Shown one piece after another: positions 1 through 6,805 of a stretch of DNA of 8,156 bases (positions are counted from its first letter, which is position 1; each line of letters begins with the position of its first letter). The notes below the pieces were generated by a model. It searched no databases and was not told the DNA's origin. It was given only the letters and a program-made list of their open reading frames with translations. The DNA is taken from positions 1-8,156 of the forward strand of contig URVF01000064.1 of the NCBI GenBank assembly GCA_900551185.1. Direction: 5' to 3'. The stretch comes from an uncultured Collinsella sp. GTDB taxonomy: Bacteria > Actinomycetota > Coriobacteriia > Coriobacteriales > Coriobacteriaceae. The position numbers were made by a program, and so were the translations under genes.

Positions 1-33
1 AAACCACAACCCGCACAAATTAGCAATTCAAAT

Positions 34-114
34 AGTCATCGGGGACGTTCTTAAATGACTAGTCAAACAAGAACGTCCCCAATGACTAGTCGTTTAAGAA
101 CGTCCCCGATGACT
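34..114. repeat. Three-copy inverted/direct intergenic repeat (REP/MITE-like)
   Basis: A 19-base core, AGTCATYGGGGACGTTCTT, occurs three times: forward at 34-52, and reverse-complemented at 69-87 and 96-114. The outer copies form an almost perfect 32-bp inverted repeat (34-65 with 83-114). Its only non-Watson-Crick position is T56/G92, which would be a U-G wobble in RNA. The middle copy lies at the tip, so the left arm can pair instead with 69-87 (12 perfect bp at 41-52/69-80, longer with one mismatch at 40/81). The palindrome TGACTAGTCA is at 56-65, and AATGACTAGTC recurs at 54-64 and 81-91. No reading frame here looks genuine. This resembles a REP/BIME or a non-autonomous element of the kind mobilised in trans by Y1 (IS200-like) transposases; that origin is inferred, and no transposase is present. 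Confidence 0.85.
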
Positions 115-194
115 GCCGGGCGGGAGCGTTTAGCGGTACAGCTGCCGACTGGGCAGGCTGAGCTGGTATCCTTATGCGGTATTGTCTCGATTCG

Positions 195-200
195 TTAGGA
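195..200 (+). promoter_or_regulatory. Ribosome binding site deciding the start of the first kinase gene
   Basis: TTAGGA lies 6 bases before GTG at 207. The in-frame ATG at 174 has only GGTATCCTT before it, which is no Shine-Dalgarno match. Starting at GTG also places the basic, hydrophobic signal peptide directly at the N-terminus, so GTG 207 is preferred. Confidence 0.6.
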
Positions 201-206
201 TTGCAT

Positions 207-3011
207 GTGAGAGCTGCCACTGTCCTTCGTTCAGTTGTATGTCGCGCCCTGGCCATTGTGCTTGCCGCGCTTGCCGCACTGAGTTCCATCGCGCCTGTTC
301 AGGCTTTTGCCGATGACTCTAGTCAGCCAGTCAAGACGGTCCGCGTCGGCTGGCTCGTCAACAACGAGGGCTTCCAGAACGGCACCCCCGGCGAGCGTCT
401 CTCGGGATGGGGTTACGAGTACCTCCAGACCCTGTCGTACTACACGCCCGGCTGGCGGTACGAATACGTCTCCGGCACCTTCACCGAGCTTATGGACATG
501 CTCGAGGCAGGCGAGATCGACCTCATGCCCAACATCTCCTACTCCGAGGAACGCGCCCAAAAGCTGCTCTTTTCCTCGAACCCCGAGGGCACCGAGCGCT
601 ACTACATCTACGCCAGGCCCGACCGTGACGACCTGGCCAAGGGTGACCCTCAAGCACTCCAGGGTCTCACCATCGGTTACAACTCCGGTGTTATGCAAAC
701 CATCGTCGGCCAGCAGTGGCTCGCCAACGAGGGAATCGCCTGCACATACAGGGAGTATGACGGAGGCTCCGTTCTCTTTGACGCGCTCGCAAACGGCGAG
801 GTCGACGCCATCATCATGAACGACACCATTTCGTCGCCCGAGGCGTCGCCCATGTTCTACGTCGGTTCGAGCGACTACTACTTTGCCGTTCCCAAAAGCC
901 GCCCCGACCTGATGGACAACATCAACTCCGCAATGGCGGCAATCAACCGCGTCAACCCCCGCTATAACGACGAGGTCAAATCGAACTATTCAGCGCAAAA
1001 CAGCGGATCATCCTCGCTCACCGGCGATGAGCGCGCCTGGCTCAAGGCGAACAACAGCACCATCACGCTCGGCTACATTACGGGCAAACTCCCCTACTGC
1101 AACGAAGACGAAGACGGCAAAATGGAAGGCTCGCTCGCATCGCTTGCGACGACGTTGCACGATAAATTTGGCATTACGGTCGAAACCGTCGCCTTTGATA
1201 GCTACAAGATGATGTCAAAGGCCCTGTCAGAGGGAAGCATAGACGTTGCGCTGCCGGCATACCGAGATTACTGGTTCGCCGAGCAATCAGGCGTTGTGCA
1301 GTCGGTATCGTTGGGGACCATGTCCCTCACCGCCATCCACACCGGCAGCAACCTGAACAAAGACCTTCAGAACATCGCCTGCACCAAATCATCGTTTGTC
1401 AACAAAAATGCACTTGAAAGTCTGTTCCCCACAGCGACCGTAACCGAATACCAATCCGACGATGAAGCGTTCGACGCCCTCAGGAAGGGAACGGCACACT
1501 GCATCGTCGCTCCCAGTTCACGCGTAAAAACCATCGGCGACCGTTATGATCTCGAGGACTGCGAGACGGTCGAGCTCCCTGACACCTGTGACCTCGCGTG
1601 CTTGATGTCGCGCGGCAAGCCCGAGCTGTTGGGAATCATCAACAAGGGCATCATCAATGCCGGAGAATCGCTCTCCGCAAGCAATTACTCCTCTACGTCG
1701 TACACGGCCCAGGAATCCAACACGCTTCAATTCCTTTATCGCAACCGCACCGCCGTTGCCTCCACCCTCATCGGTATGTTGTCGGTCGGCATCGTCCTGC
1801 TCATCTGGGCGCTCGTGCGCGCTCGAACCGAGCGCAAAAAAGCCGATGCTGCCAACGCCGCTAAGACGGCATTCCTCACGCGCATGAGCCACGACATCCG
1901 TACGCCGCTCAACGGCATCCTGGGCCTTATCGATATCGAGGAATTGAAGGAAGGCGATATCCAGGTCGCCCGCGAAAGCCGCGCCAAGGCTCGTGTTGCC
2001 GCCAATCACCTGCTCTCTCTGATTAACGACATCCTCGAGATGGGCAAAATCGAAGACCGCAAGATAACACTGGAACATGCGCCTTTTAACCTCAAAGAGC
2101 TCTGTGACAATACGCTAGTGCTGTGCAAGCTCCGCGCATCCGATAACGGCATCACCATGCAGGACAATAGTCTGCCATACACCACGGGGCCATACATGGT
2201 CGGCAGTCCCACCCATATCCGACAGATCATGATCAACCTGTTAGACAACAGCATTAAGTACAACAAGCACGGCGGCTCCGTCACCTTTAGCTCAAAGACC
2301 AAGCCACTCGATAACGGGCGCGCGCTCTTTTGCTTTAGCGTTTCGGATACCGGCATTGGCATGACTTCCAAGTTTTTAAAGCATATCTATGAGCCGTTTG
2401 CCCAAGAAGGTAACGATGCGCGTAGCAAGTTCCAAGGAACCGGCATGGGCATGCCAATCGTCAAGTCGCTTATTGAACTGATGGGCGGCACCATCGAAGT
2501 CACCAGCGAGCTCCATGCGGGCACCTCGTTCTACGTGGAGATTCCGCTCGATATCGACAAGAACCCCCAGGCGCGGGCGAATACGGTCGAGGGGGCGCTC
2601 GACTGCTCGCTCGCCGACATGAACGTACTGCTCGCCGAAGACAACGAATTGAATGCCGAGATTGCCCAGGCGCTGCTAGAATCCGAGGGCATCGTGGTCA
2701 CCCGCGCCGCCAACGGCAACGAAGTCGTCGATCTGTACCTGTCGCATCCCGCCGGCAGCTTCGATGCCATTTTGATGGACATCATGATGCCGGACATGGA
2801 CGGCTACGAGGCAACCCGCGTGATTCGTCTGAGCGAGAAGGTCGATGCAGCCGATATCCCCATCATCGCGCTCACCGCCAATGCCTTTGCCGAGGACGCC
2901 AAGGCGGCACACGATGCCGGCATGAACGCCCATCTGTCCAAACCGCTCGACTTTAACAAGCTCAAAAACATACTCGCCCGCATCAAGAAAAACGGATCCG
3001 TTTCGCTATAG
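207..3011 (+). CDS. BvgS/EvgS-like hybrid histidine kinase with two extracellular solute-binding domains
   Basis: This is a membrane sensor kinase of 934 residues, read from GTG 207; starting at ATG 174 would add 11 residues. Domains in order: a signal peptide (1-35, likely cut after VQAFA); a first SBP_bac_3 Venus flytrap domain (about 43-265); a second, more divergent one (about 286-500); a membrane helix (about 515-537); HisKA with phosphoacceptor His562 in MSHDIRTPLNG; HATPase_c with N-box Asn681, DTGIGM (Asp714) and a GTGMGM lid; and a C-terminal receiver (805-928) with acidic pair Glu811/Asp812, phosphoacceptor Asp858 and Lys912. All catalytic residues are present. By family precedent, ligand binding outside the cell controls autophosphorylation and transfer to the receiver. 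Unlike BvgS there is no PAS domain between helix and HisKA and no HPt domain. A NimA-like gene follows after 42 bases, probably in the same transcript. The ligand cannot be read from the sequence; amino acids or other small polar solutes are typical of the fold. Confidence 0.93.
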   Translation: MRAATVLRSVVCRALAIVLAALAALSSIAPVQAFADDSSQPVKTVRVGWLVNNEGFQNGTPGERLSGWGYEYLQTLSYYTPGWRYEYVSGTFTELMDMLEAGEIDLMPNISYSEERAQKLLFSSNPEGTERYYIYARPDRDDLAKGDPQALQGLTIGYNSGVMQTIVGQQWLANEGIACTYREYDGGSVLFDALANGEVDAIIMNDTISSPEASPMFYVGSSDYYFAVPKSRPDLMDNINSAMAAINRVNPRYNDEVKSNYSAQNSGSSSLTGDERAWLKANNSTITLGYITGKLPYCNEDEDGKMEGSLASLATTLHDKFGITVETVAFDSYKMMSKALSEGSIDVALPAYRDYWFAEQSGVVQSVSLGTMSLTAIHTGSNLNKDLQNIACTKSSFVNKNALESLFPTATVTEYQSDDEAFDALRKGTAHCIVAPSSRVKTIGDRYDLEDCETVELPDTCDLACLMSRGKPELLGIINKGIINAGESLSASNYSSTSYTAQESNTLQFLYRNRTAVASTLIGMLSVGIVLLIWALVRARTERKKADAANAAKTAFLTRMSHDIRTPLNGILGLIDIEELKEGDIQVARESRAKARVAANHLLSLINDILEMGKIEDRKITLEHAPFNLKELCDNTLVLCKLRASDNGITMQDNSLPYTTGPYMVGSPTHIRQIMINLLDNSIKYNKHGGSVTFSSKTKPLDNGRALFCFSVSDTGIGMTSKFLKHIYEPFAQEGNDARSKFQGTGMGMPIVKSLIELMGGTIEVTSELHAGTSFYVEIPLDIDKNPQARANTVEGALDCSLADMNVLLAEDNELNAEIAQALLESEGIVVTRAANGNEVVDLYLSHPAGSFDAILMDIMMPDMDGYEATRVIRLSEKVDAADIPIIALTANAFAEDAKAAHDAGMNAHLSKPLDFNKLKNILARIKKNGSVSL

Positions 3012-3053
3012 TTTGTGCTCAACCACCACGCACGACCAGAAAGGAAGCCAACG

Positions 3054-3533
3054 ATGTTTAGGCCCTTACGTCGAAAGAAACGCGCCATCACCGACGAGGA
3101 AGCGCGCGAACTGCTCGCTACCTGCAAGCGCGGCGTCTTTGCCGTCAACGGCGACGATGGCTACCCGTACGCCATTCCCGTCAACTACTTCTTTGACGCC
3201 GAGCACGACAAGATCTATTTCCATGGCGCCAAAGCCGGCCACAAGGTCGACGCACTCAAGCGCGATGACAAGGTCTGCTTTACCGTATATGGCAACGAGT
3301 GGTACCAGGACGGTGACTGGGCTCCCTACGTTATGAGCACCGTCGTCTTTGGCCGTTGTCGCCTGGCGAATGACACCCCCGCGTTTATCGAAGACAAAGT
3401 CCGCCAGCTCGCCCTTAAGTACTACCCTTCTGCCGAAGAAGTCGAAGAGGAAATCGCCAAGGACATCAAGGGCGTCCAGCTCTACGAGATTTCGATTGAG
3501 CATCTTTGCGGCAAGCAGATTCAAGAAAAGTAA
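3054..3533 (+). CDS. NimA-like pyridoxamine 5'-phosphate oxidase family flavoprotein
   Basis: This is a small cytoplasmic protein of 159 residues. The ATG at 3054 is preferred over an in-frame GTG at 3015, because AAAGGA (3040-3045) lies 8 bases before it. The fold is the FMN-binding split barrel of the PNPOx/NimA group. An N-terminal helix (ITDEEARELLATCKRG) leads into the strand pattern FAVNGDDGYPYAIPVNYFF and then the family signature KIYFHGAKAGHKVDAL (about residues 59-74). Members bind FMN or heme. Some NimA relatives reduce 5-nitroimidazoles, but most are uncharacterised reductases, so drug resistance should not be assumed. The acidic C-terminal helix region (SAEEVEEEIAKDIKG) and closing strand (VQLYEISIEHLCGKQI) are intact and the length is normal. 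It lies 42 bases after the sensor kinase with no terminator between, so it is probably cotranscribed with it; a functional link is unproven. Confidence 0.85.
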   Translation: MFRPLRRKKRAITDEEARELLATCKRGVFAVNGDDGYPYAIPVNYFFDAEHDKIYFHGAKAGHKVDALKRDDKVCFTVYGNEWYQDGDWAPYVMSTVVFGRCRLANDTPAFIEDKVRQLALKYYPSAEEVEEEIAKDIKGVQLYEISIEHLCGKQIQEK

Positions 3534-3560
3534 GCCCCTCAGCAGGCCTCATCAATAACA

Positions 3561-3600
3561 ATATGGCCCGGTTCCAGCCCACCTCGGAACCGGGCCATAT
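3561..3600. terminator. Bidirectional terminator hairpin between convergent operons
   Basis: A perfect 15-bp GC-rich stem (3561-3575 with 3586-3600; left arm ATATGGCCCGGTTCC) closes a 10-base loop. It starts 27 bases after the NimA-like stop codon and lies 2 bases beyond the stop codon of the convergent kinase. There is no long U-tract on either side: the - strand reads TGTTATTG after the stem and the + strand GCTTATG. It is therefore not a textbook intrinsic terminator in either direction, but position and symmetry make a shared terminator or 3' end stabiliser the best reading. Confidence 0.8.
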
Positions 3601-3602
3601 GC

Positions 3603-5795
3603 TTATGAAGCGTCGGCGGCGATGTGCGCTAGCGCCTCGACGAGCTCTTGCGAGCTCACAGGTTTGCTCAGGTGCGCGTTCATGCCCGCCTCACGCGAAA
3701 GCCTACGGTCGTCGGCAAAGGCGTTGGCACTCACGGCGATAATCGGCGTGGTCGCGGCATCCTCGCGATCGAGTGCTCGAATCTGACGCGTGGCCTCAAG
3801 GCCATCGATGCCAGGCATCATGATGTCCATCAACACCACGTCGTACTCGTGCGGTGCGCTCGCGGTAAACATCTCGACGGCAAACTCACCATCCTTAGCA
3901 TGCGTCACGATGGCACCGACACGGCTGAGCGTAAACTGCGCGATCTCGGCATTCAGATCGTTATCCTCTACGAGCAAAACGCGCAAGCCCTGGAGCGCAT
4001 CGCCGTCGCCCCCATCCACGCGAACTGCCTGAGGAATCTCGGAGCGTTTACATTTCTCGAACGGCAGGCGGATGGTAAACGTCGTCCCCTGCCCCAAGAC
4101 GCTCGTAAAACTCATGGTTCCGCCCATAAGCTCGACCAGCTGTTTTGCGATAGGCGCGCCCAGGCCAGTTCCCGACGAAGCGCCTTCCACCTGCTGCTCC
4201 TCGCGGCAAAACGGCTCGTAGAGGTGCTTTTGGAACTCCTCGCTCATGCCAATACCGTTGTCGGCGATCGTGTATTCATAGACGGGAACGCCATCCGCTG
4301 GCTCCACCTCGCGGCACACCAGGCGGACATAGCCGCCCTGGCGGTTGTACTTGACGGCATTGCCGGCAATATTGAGCAACAGGCGCTTGAGGTGCGTCAC
4401 GCTCACCCGCGCATAGGGATGATTAAGCGTCTGCTGGTCGCAGATAATTGTCACCAGACGCTCCTCGGCCTGGCGCTCCAGAATATCGCGCACCTCGTGG
4501 TTGAGGGTCACCAAGTTTGTGGGAACAAGCTCCAAATCGACCTGGCCGCTCTCCAGGCGACTCATATCCAGGGCCTCGTTGGCAAGGTCGAGCAGCAGCC
4601 CCGATGCCGTCCAGATTTTTGAGCGGCAATCGGTCTGCTTTTGCAGATCGTCCGCATTGGCATCGCCAACCTCGACCATGCCGCGAATGCCGTTGATGGG
4701 CGTGCGCAGATCGTGGCTCATGCGGCGCAAAAACTCCGTCTTTGCCGAGTTGGCAGACGAGGCCTCACGCGCCGCCTTTGCCAGCTTGTCGCCATAGTCG
4801 CGCTCTTGCTGCAGCAAGTCCGTCAAACGTCGGCGATCAGCGCGGCGACGCACCATCACAACAACGGCTATAACACCGCTGTAGAGCACCAGCACGCCGG
4901 CAGCAACAGCCGCGACGACCTCAAAGTAGCGCCGCGCCGAGGCATAGGTGTACACGTAGAACCCGCGCGCTTTTCCAAATGTGCCCAAATACCACTCGCC
5001 GTCGGCGTTAACCAATCTGACCTTACCAGCCGGGCACCGATCCTTTATACCGTCAACAATGAAGGCATCCGTCGCAGGCAGATCGAATACGCCCAATATG
5101 GTGGGTTCAACGGCATTGGTCGCAACGACCTTGCCATCGCTTTCAATCACGATATTGCCGCTATCGATGGTTTCATAGCCTTCGAGCAAACTCTGCAGCT
5201 TGAGCGTATTGCTTGCAACTGCCTTCGCGCCCTGATGCCTTACCGCGATAACGATGCCCTCGCCATCTTGCCGGGTCACGCAGCCAATGTCTGCGACCGA
5301 GTCATCCGCAAGTGTGATGCGGGCGGTATAGGACTTAAGCGGATAGGCTGCCACCTCCAGCACGGGTGCTTCCTTGAGATACGTAGCGAGCGACTCGTAG
5401 CCCACGCCATCCGTCGAGGACTCAGACACCAAATTGCCCGATGCGTCCGTCACGATCAGTGCGCTCACGTTGAACTGGTCGGCATATTGCTCCAGCATGG
5501 CGTTATCCACCGAACCGTCGCGCTCCATATCGCGCGCTGTCTCTCCGGCGATCTCCATAACGCGAATCAGGTTTTTGGTTGTATAGGCGCTATTGAATGC
5601 ATCGTAGGAAAGGCTCTGCGTCGCCACGTAATCGACAACGTCGGCAAAGCGCTGCTCGGCCTGAGCTGTCGTGTAGCTGTAGCTCATCATGCCGGCAACA
5701 ACCGAGAGCGCTATCCCCAGCAGAGCGACAAGAAGCCATGCCCCTGTCGAACGATTGCCCCGCTCCTGAGCGGCGTGGTCGGGCGCATCGATCAT
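3603..5795 (-). CDS. Hybrid sensor histidine kinase with an extracytoplasmic Cache-like sensor domain
   Basis: This is a membrane hybrid kinase of 730 residues. It has a short cytoplasmic N-terminus, TM1 (about 18-39), an extracytoplasmic domain of about 250 residues, TM2 (about 293-315), a basic coiled linker, HisKA with His361 in MSHDLRTPING, HATPase_c (about 455-577; Asn479, Asp512 in DNGIGM, GTGLGA lid) and a receiver (about 604-725; Glu610/Asp611, phosphoacceptor Asp657, Lys711). The outer domain, with segments such as VSALIVTDASGNLVSES and GNIVIESDGKVVATN, looks like a double-Cache/PAS-like sensor; this rests on fold-like patterns rather than a strict motif. There is no HPt or DNA-binding output. 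Its ATG overlaps the stop of the upstream solute-binding lipoprotein gene (ATGA, 5792-5795), with GGAGG seven bases before the start, indicating translational coupling and matched amounts. The kinase and receiver parts resemble those of the convergent kinase (shared ANAFA-D and AGMNAHLSKP), suggesting paralogy. Confidence 0.93.
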   Translation of the reverse strand: MIDAPDHAAQERGNRSTGAWLLVALLGIALSVVAGMMSYSYTTAQAEQRFADVVDYVATQSLSYDAFNSAYTTKNLIRVMEIAGETARDMERDGSVDNAMLEQYADQFNVSALIVTDASGNLVSESSTDGVGYESLATYLKEAPVLEVAAYPLKSYTARITLADDSVADIGCVTRQDGEGIVIAVRHQGAKAVASNTLKLQSLLEGYETIDSGNIVIESDGKVVATNAVEPTILGVFDLPATDAFIVDGIKDRCPAGKVRLVNADGEWYLGTFGKARGFYVYTYASARRYFEVVAAVAAGVLVLYSGVIAVVVMVRRRADRRRLTDLLQQERDYGDKLAKAAREASSANSAKTEFLRRMSHDLRTPINGIRGMVEVGDANADDLQKQTDCRSKIWTASGLLLDLANEALDMSRLESGQVDLELVPTNLVTLNHEVRDILERQAEERLVTIICDQQTLNHPYARVSVTHLKRLLLNIAGNAVKYNRQGGYVRLVCREVEPADGVPVYEYTIADNGIGMSEEFQKHLYEPFCREEQQVEGASSGTGLGAPIAKQLVELMGGTMSFTSVLGQGTTFTIRLPFEKCKRSEIPQAVRVDGGDGDALQGLRVLLVEDNDLNAEIAQFTLSRVGAIVTHAKDGEFAVEMFTASAPHEYDVVLMDIMMPGIDGLEATRQIRALDREDAATTPIIAVSANAFADDRRLSREAGMNAHLSKPVSSQELVEALAHIAADAS

Positions 5796-6661
5796 GACAG
5801 GCCCTCCATATTCAAAAATGGCGAAGGGTCATCAAAGTACTTTGACACCAGGCGTTCCATGGTGCCATCGGCAAGCATTTCTTGGTAGGCATGAGTGAGC
5901 TTGACGTCGATACCGCGCGTATCGTTGATATCGAAAGCGGTGCCCAAACCAACCTCTAGCAGCGGCTCATCCAAAATGCGATACGTTACGCCATAGTCTT
6001 TTTCGTAGGTGAGCAGCGAGGACTCATGCGCGGCGATGGCGTCGACCAGACCTTCGACGAGCGCCGGGTTCAGGTATGAACGGTCCGAAAAGCAGTAGAG
6101 TTCCTTGATCTGCGGAACGTTTTCATTTGTACGGTTGAGCAAAATGTCCTCGGGCTTGGTGGTGGACTGAACGGCCACGACCTTATCCTCAAGATCGGCA
6201 AGCGTGTAGATATCGCTCTGGGGATCGACTGCGACCACCTGGCGGCTCGCAAGGTACGGGCCGGCCCAACGATACTCGTTTTCGCGACCCGTCATGCTAA
6301 AGCTACCCATGACGCAATCGAGCTCGCCGCTCGCCAGCAGCTCTTCCTTCTTTTCCCAGTCAATCAGCTGGTATTTTGGCTTGTAACCAATGCGGGCCAA
6401 AGCCTCGGTCAATATCTCGACATCCAGGCCAACGATATCGCCGTACTCGTCGGTATACACAAACGGTGGATAGAGGTCGCTGCCAACGTTGAGCGTCTTA
6501 AGATTGTCGTCCTGGACCTGCGAGGCCTCCAGGCCTTTTGATGCAGACGTCGATGCCTCGTCATTCGACCCGAAGCAGCCAGCTATCGCTACGACAAAAG
6601 CGCTCGCCACTGCAAGCGCAACAAACAACGAAATGGCAACCGAGCGACGGGATCTTTTCAT
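5792..6661 (-). CDS. Family-3 solute-binding lipoprotein (SBP_bac_3), without a transporter
   Basis: This is a 289-residue lipoprotein anchored on the outside of the membrane. A basic start (MKRSRRS) and hydrophobic stretch lead to the lipobox AIAGC, with Cys29 as the lipidated residue. A low-complexity linker (about 30-53) precedes the Venus flytrap domain (about 55-280). Family hallmarks are LYPPFVYTDEYGDIVGLDVEI near its start, GELDCVMGSFSMTGRENEYRWAGPY with the Arg that usually grips the ligand alpha-carboxylate, and the LADLEDKVVAVQSTT hinge segment. The usual second-lobe motif, of the type VDAVVxD, reads VDAIAAHES, so the Asp that normally holds the amino group appears replaced by His. 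The ligand may therefore not be a standard alpha-amino acid. GGAG lies 4 bases before the ATG. No permease or ATPase gene is present. The four-base overlap with the downstream hybrid kinase suggests a sensory role, presenting ligand to the kinase; binding to a remote ABC transporter remains possible. Confidence 0.9.
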   Translation of the reverse strand: MKRSRRSVAISLFVALAVASAFVVAIAGCFGSNDEASTSASKGLEASQVQDDNLKTLNVGSDLYPPFVYTDEYGDIVGLDVEILTEALARIGYKPKYQLIDWEKKEELLASGELDCVMGSFSMTGRENEYRWAGPYLASRQVVAVDPQSDIYTLADLEDKVVAVQSTTKPEDILLNRTNENVPQIKELYCFSDRSYLNPALVEGLVDAIAAHESSLLTYEKDYGVTYRILDEPLLEVGLGTAFDINDTRGIDVKLTHAYQEMLADGTMERLVSKYFDDPSPFLNMEGLS

Positions 6662-6703
6662 CGAGCTCCATACGATCCTGTTTACAGACTGAAATGGTTA
6701 AAG

Positions 6704-6712
6704 ATAATAGCA
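6704..6712 (-). promoter_or_regulatory. Extended -10 promoter of the lipoprotein-kinase operon
   Basis: On the - strand TGCTATTAT reads as an extended -10 element (TGn plus TATTAT), about 42 bases before the lipoprotein ATG. The region 17-20 bases upstream offers only weak -35 matches; the best is TTGGGT at spacing 20, consistent with dependence on the extended -10. Transcription would start near 6697, giving a leader of about 36 bases. Confidence 0.5.
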
Positions 6713-6753
6713 AACAAAACCACACGAGCACCCAATTGTTACAGACGCTTTAC

Positions 6754-6795
6754 CGTGTGGGGCCTTCCAGCCGACTTGGCAGAAGACCCCACATG
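6754..6795 (-). terminator. Likely terminator of the MalY/PatB-family gene
   Basis: A stem of 12 positions (6756-6767 with 6782-6793) with one mismatch (C6763/A6786) and a 14-base loop lies just past the stop codon of the PLP-enzyme gene. It can be extended by a wobble pair and a C-G pair to 6754/6795. No clear U-tract follows on the - strand (it reads GTAAAGCG), so termination could be weak or Rho-dependent. Its position between this gene and the next - strand promoter supports the call. Confidence 0.45.
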
Positions 6796-6805
6796 CAGCG
6801 CTCAC

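Noticed and set aside
34..114. Possible CRISPR-like repeat array
   Set aside because: Only three copies, one in the opposite orientation, with unequal short gaps (16 and 8 bases) and no cas gene; the dyad symmetry fits a REP-like hairpin.
174..206. ATG 174 as start of the first kinase gene
   Set aside because: It has no ribosome binding site and adds a non-signal-like MRYCLDSLGLH before a good signal peptide; GTG 207 has TTAGGA at proper spacing.
231..698. Open frame on the - strand opposite the first kinase
   Set aside because: It overlaps a signal peptide and solute-binding domain clearly encoded on the + strand; no motif or start signal is seen.
3015..3053. GTG 3015 as start of the NimA-like gene
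   Set aside because: It would add 13 residues unlike the family, whereas ATG 3054 is preceded by AAAGGA 8 bases upstream.
3012..3053. Terminator or promoter between the first kinase and the NimA-like gene
   Set aside because: No stem-loop or convincing -10/-35 pair is visible in the 42 bases.
3648..5888. Long open frames on the + strand opposite the second kinase (3648-4622 and 4641-5888)
   Set aside because: They mirror the GC-biased codons of the real gene, encode no recognisable domain and lack ribosome binding sites.
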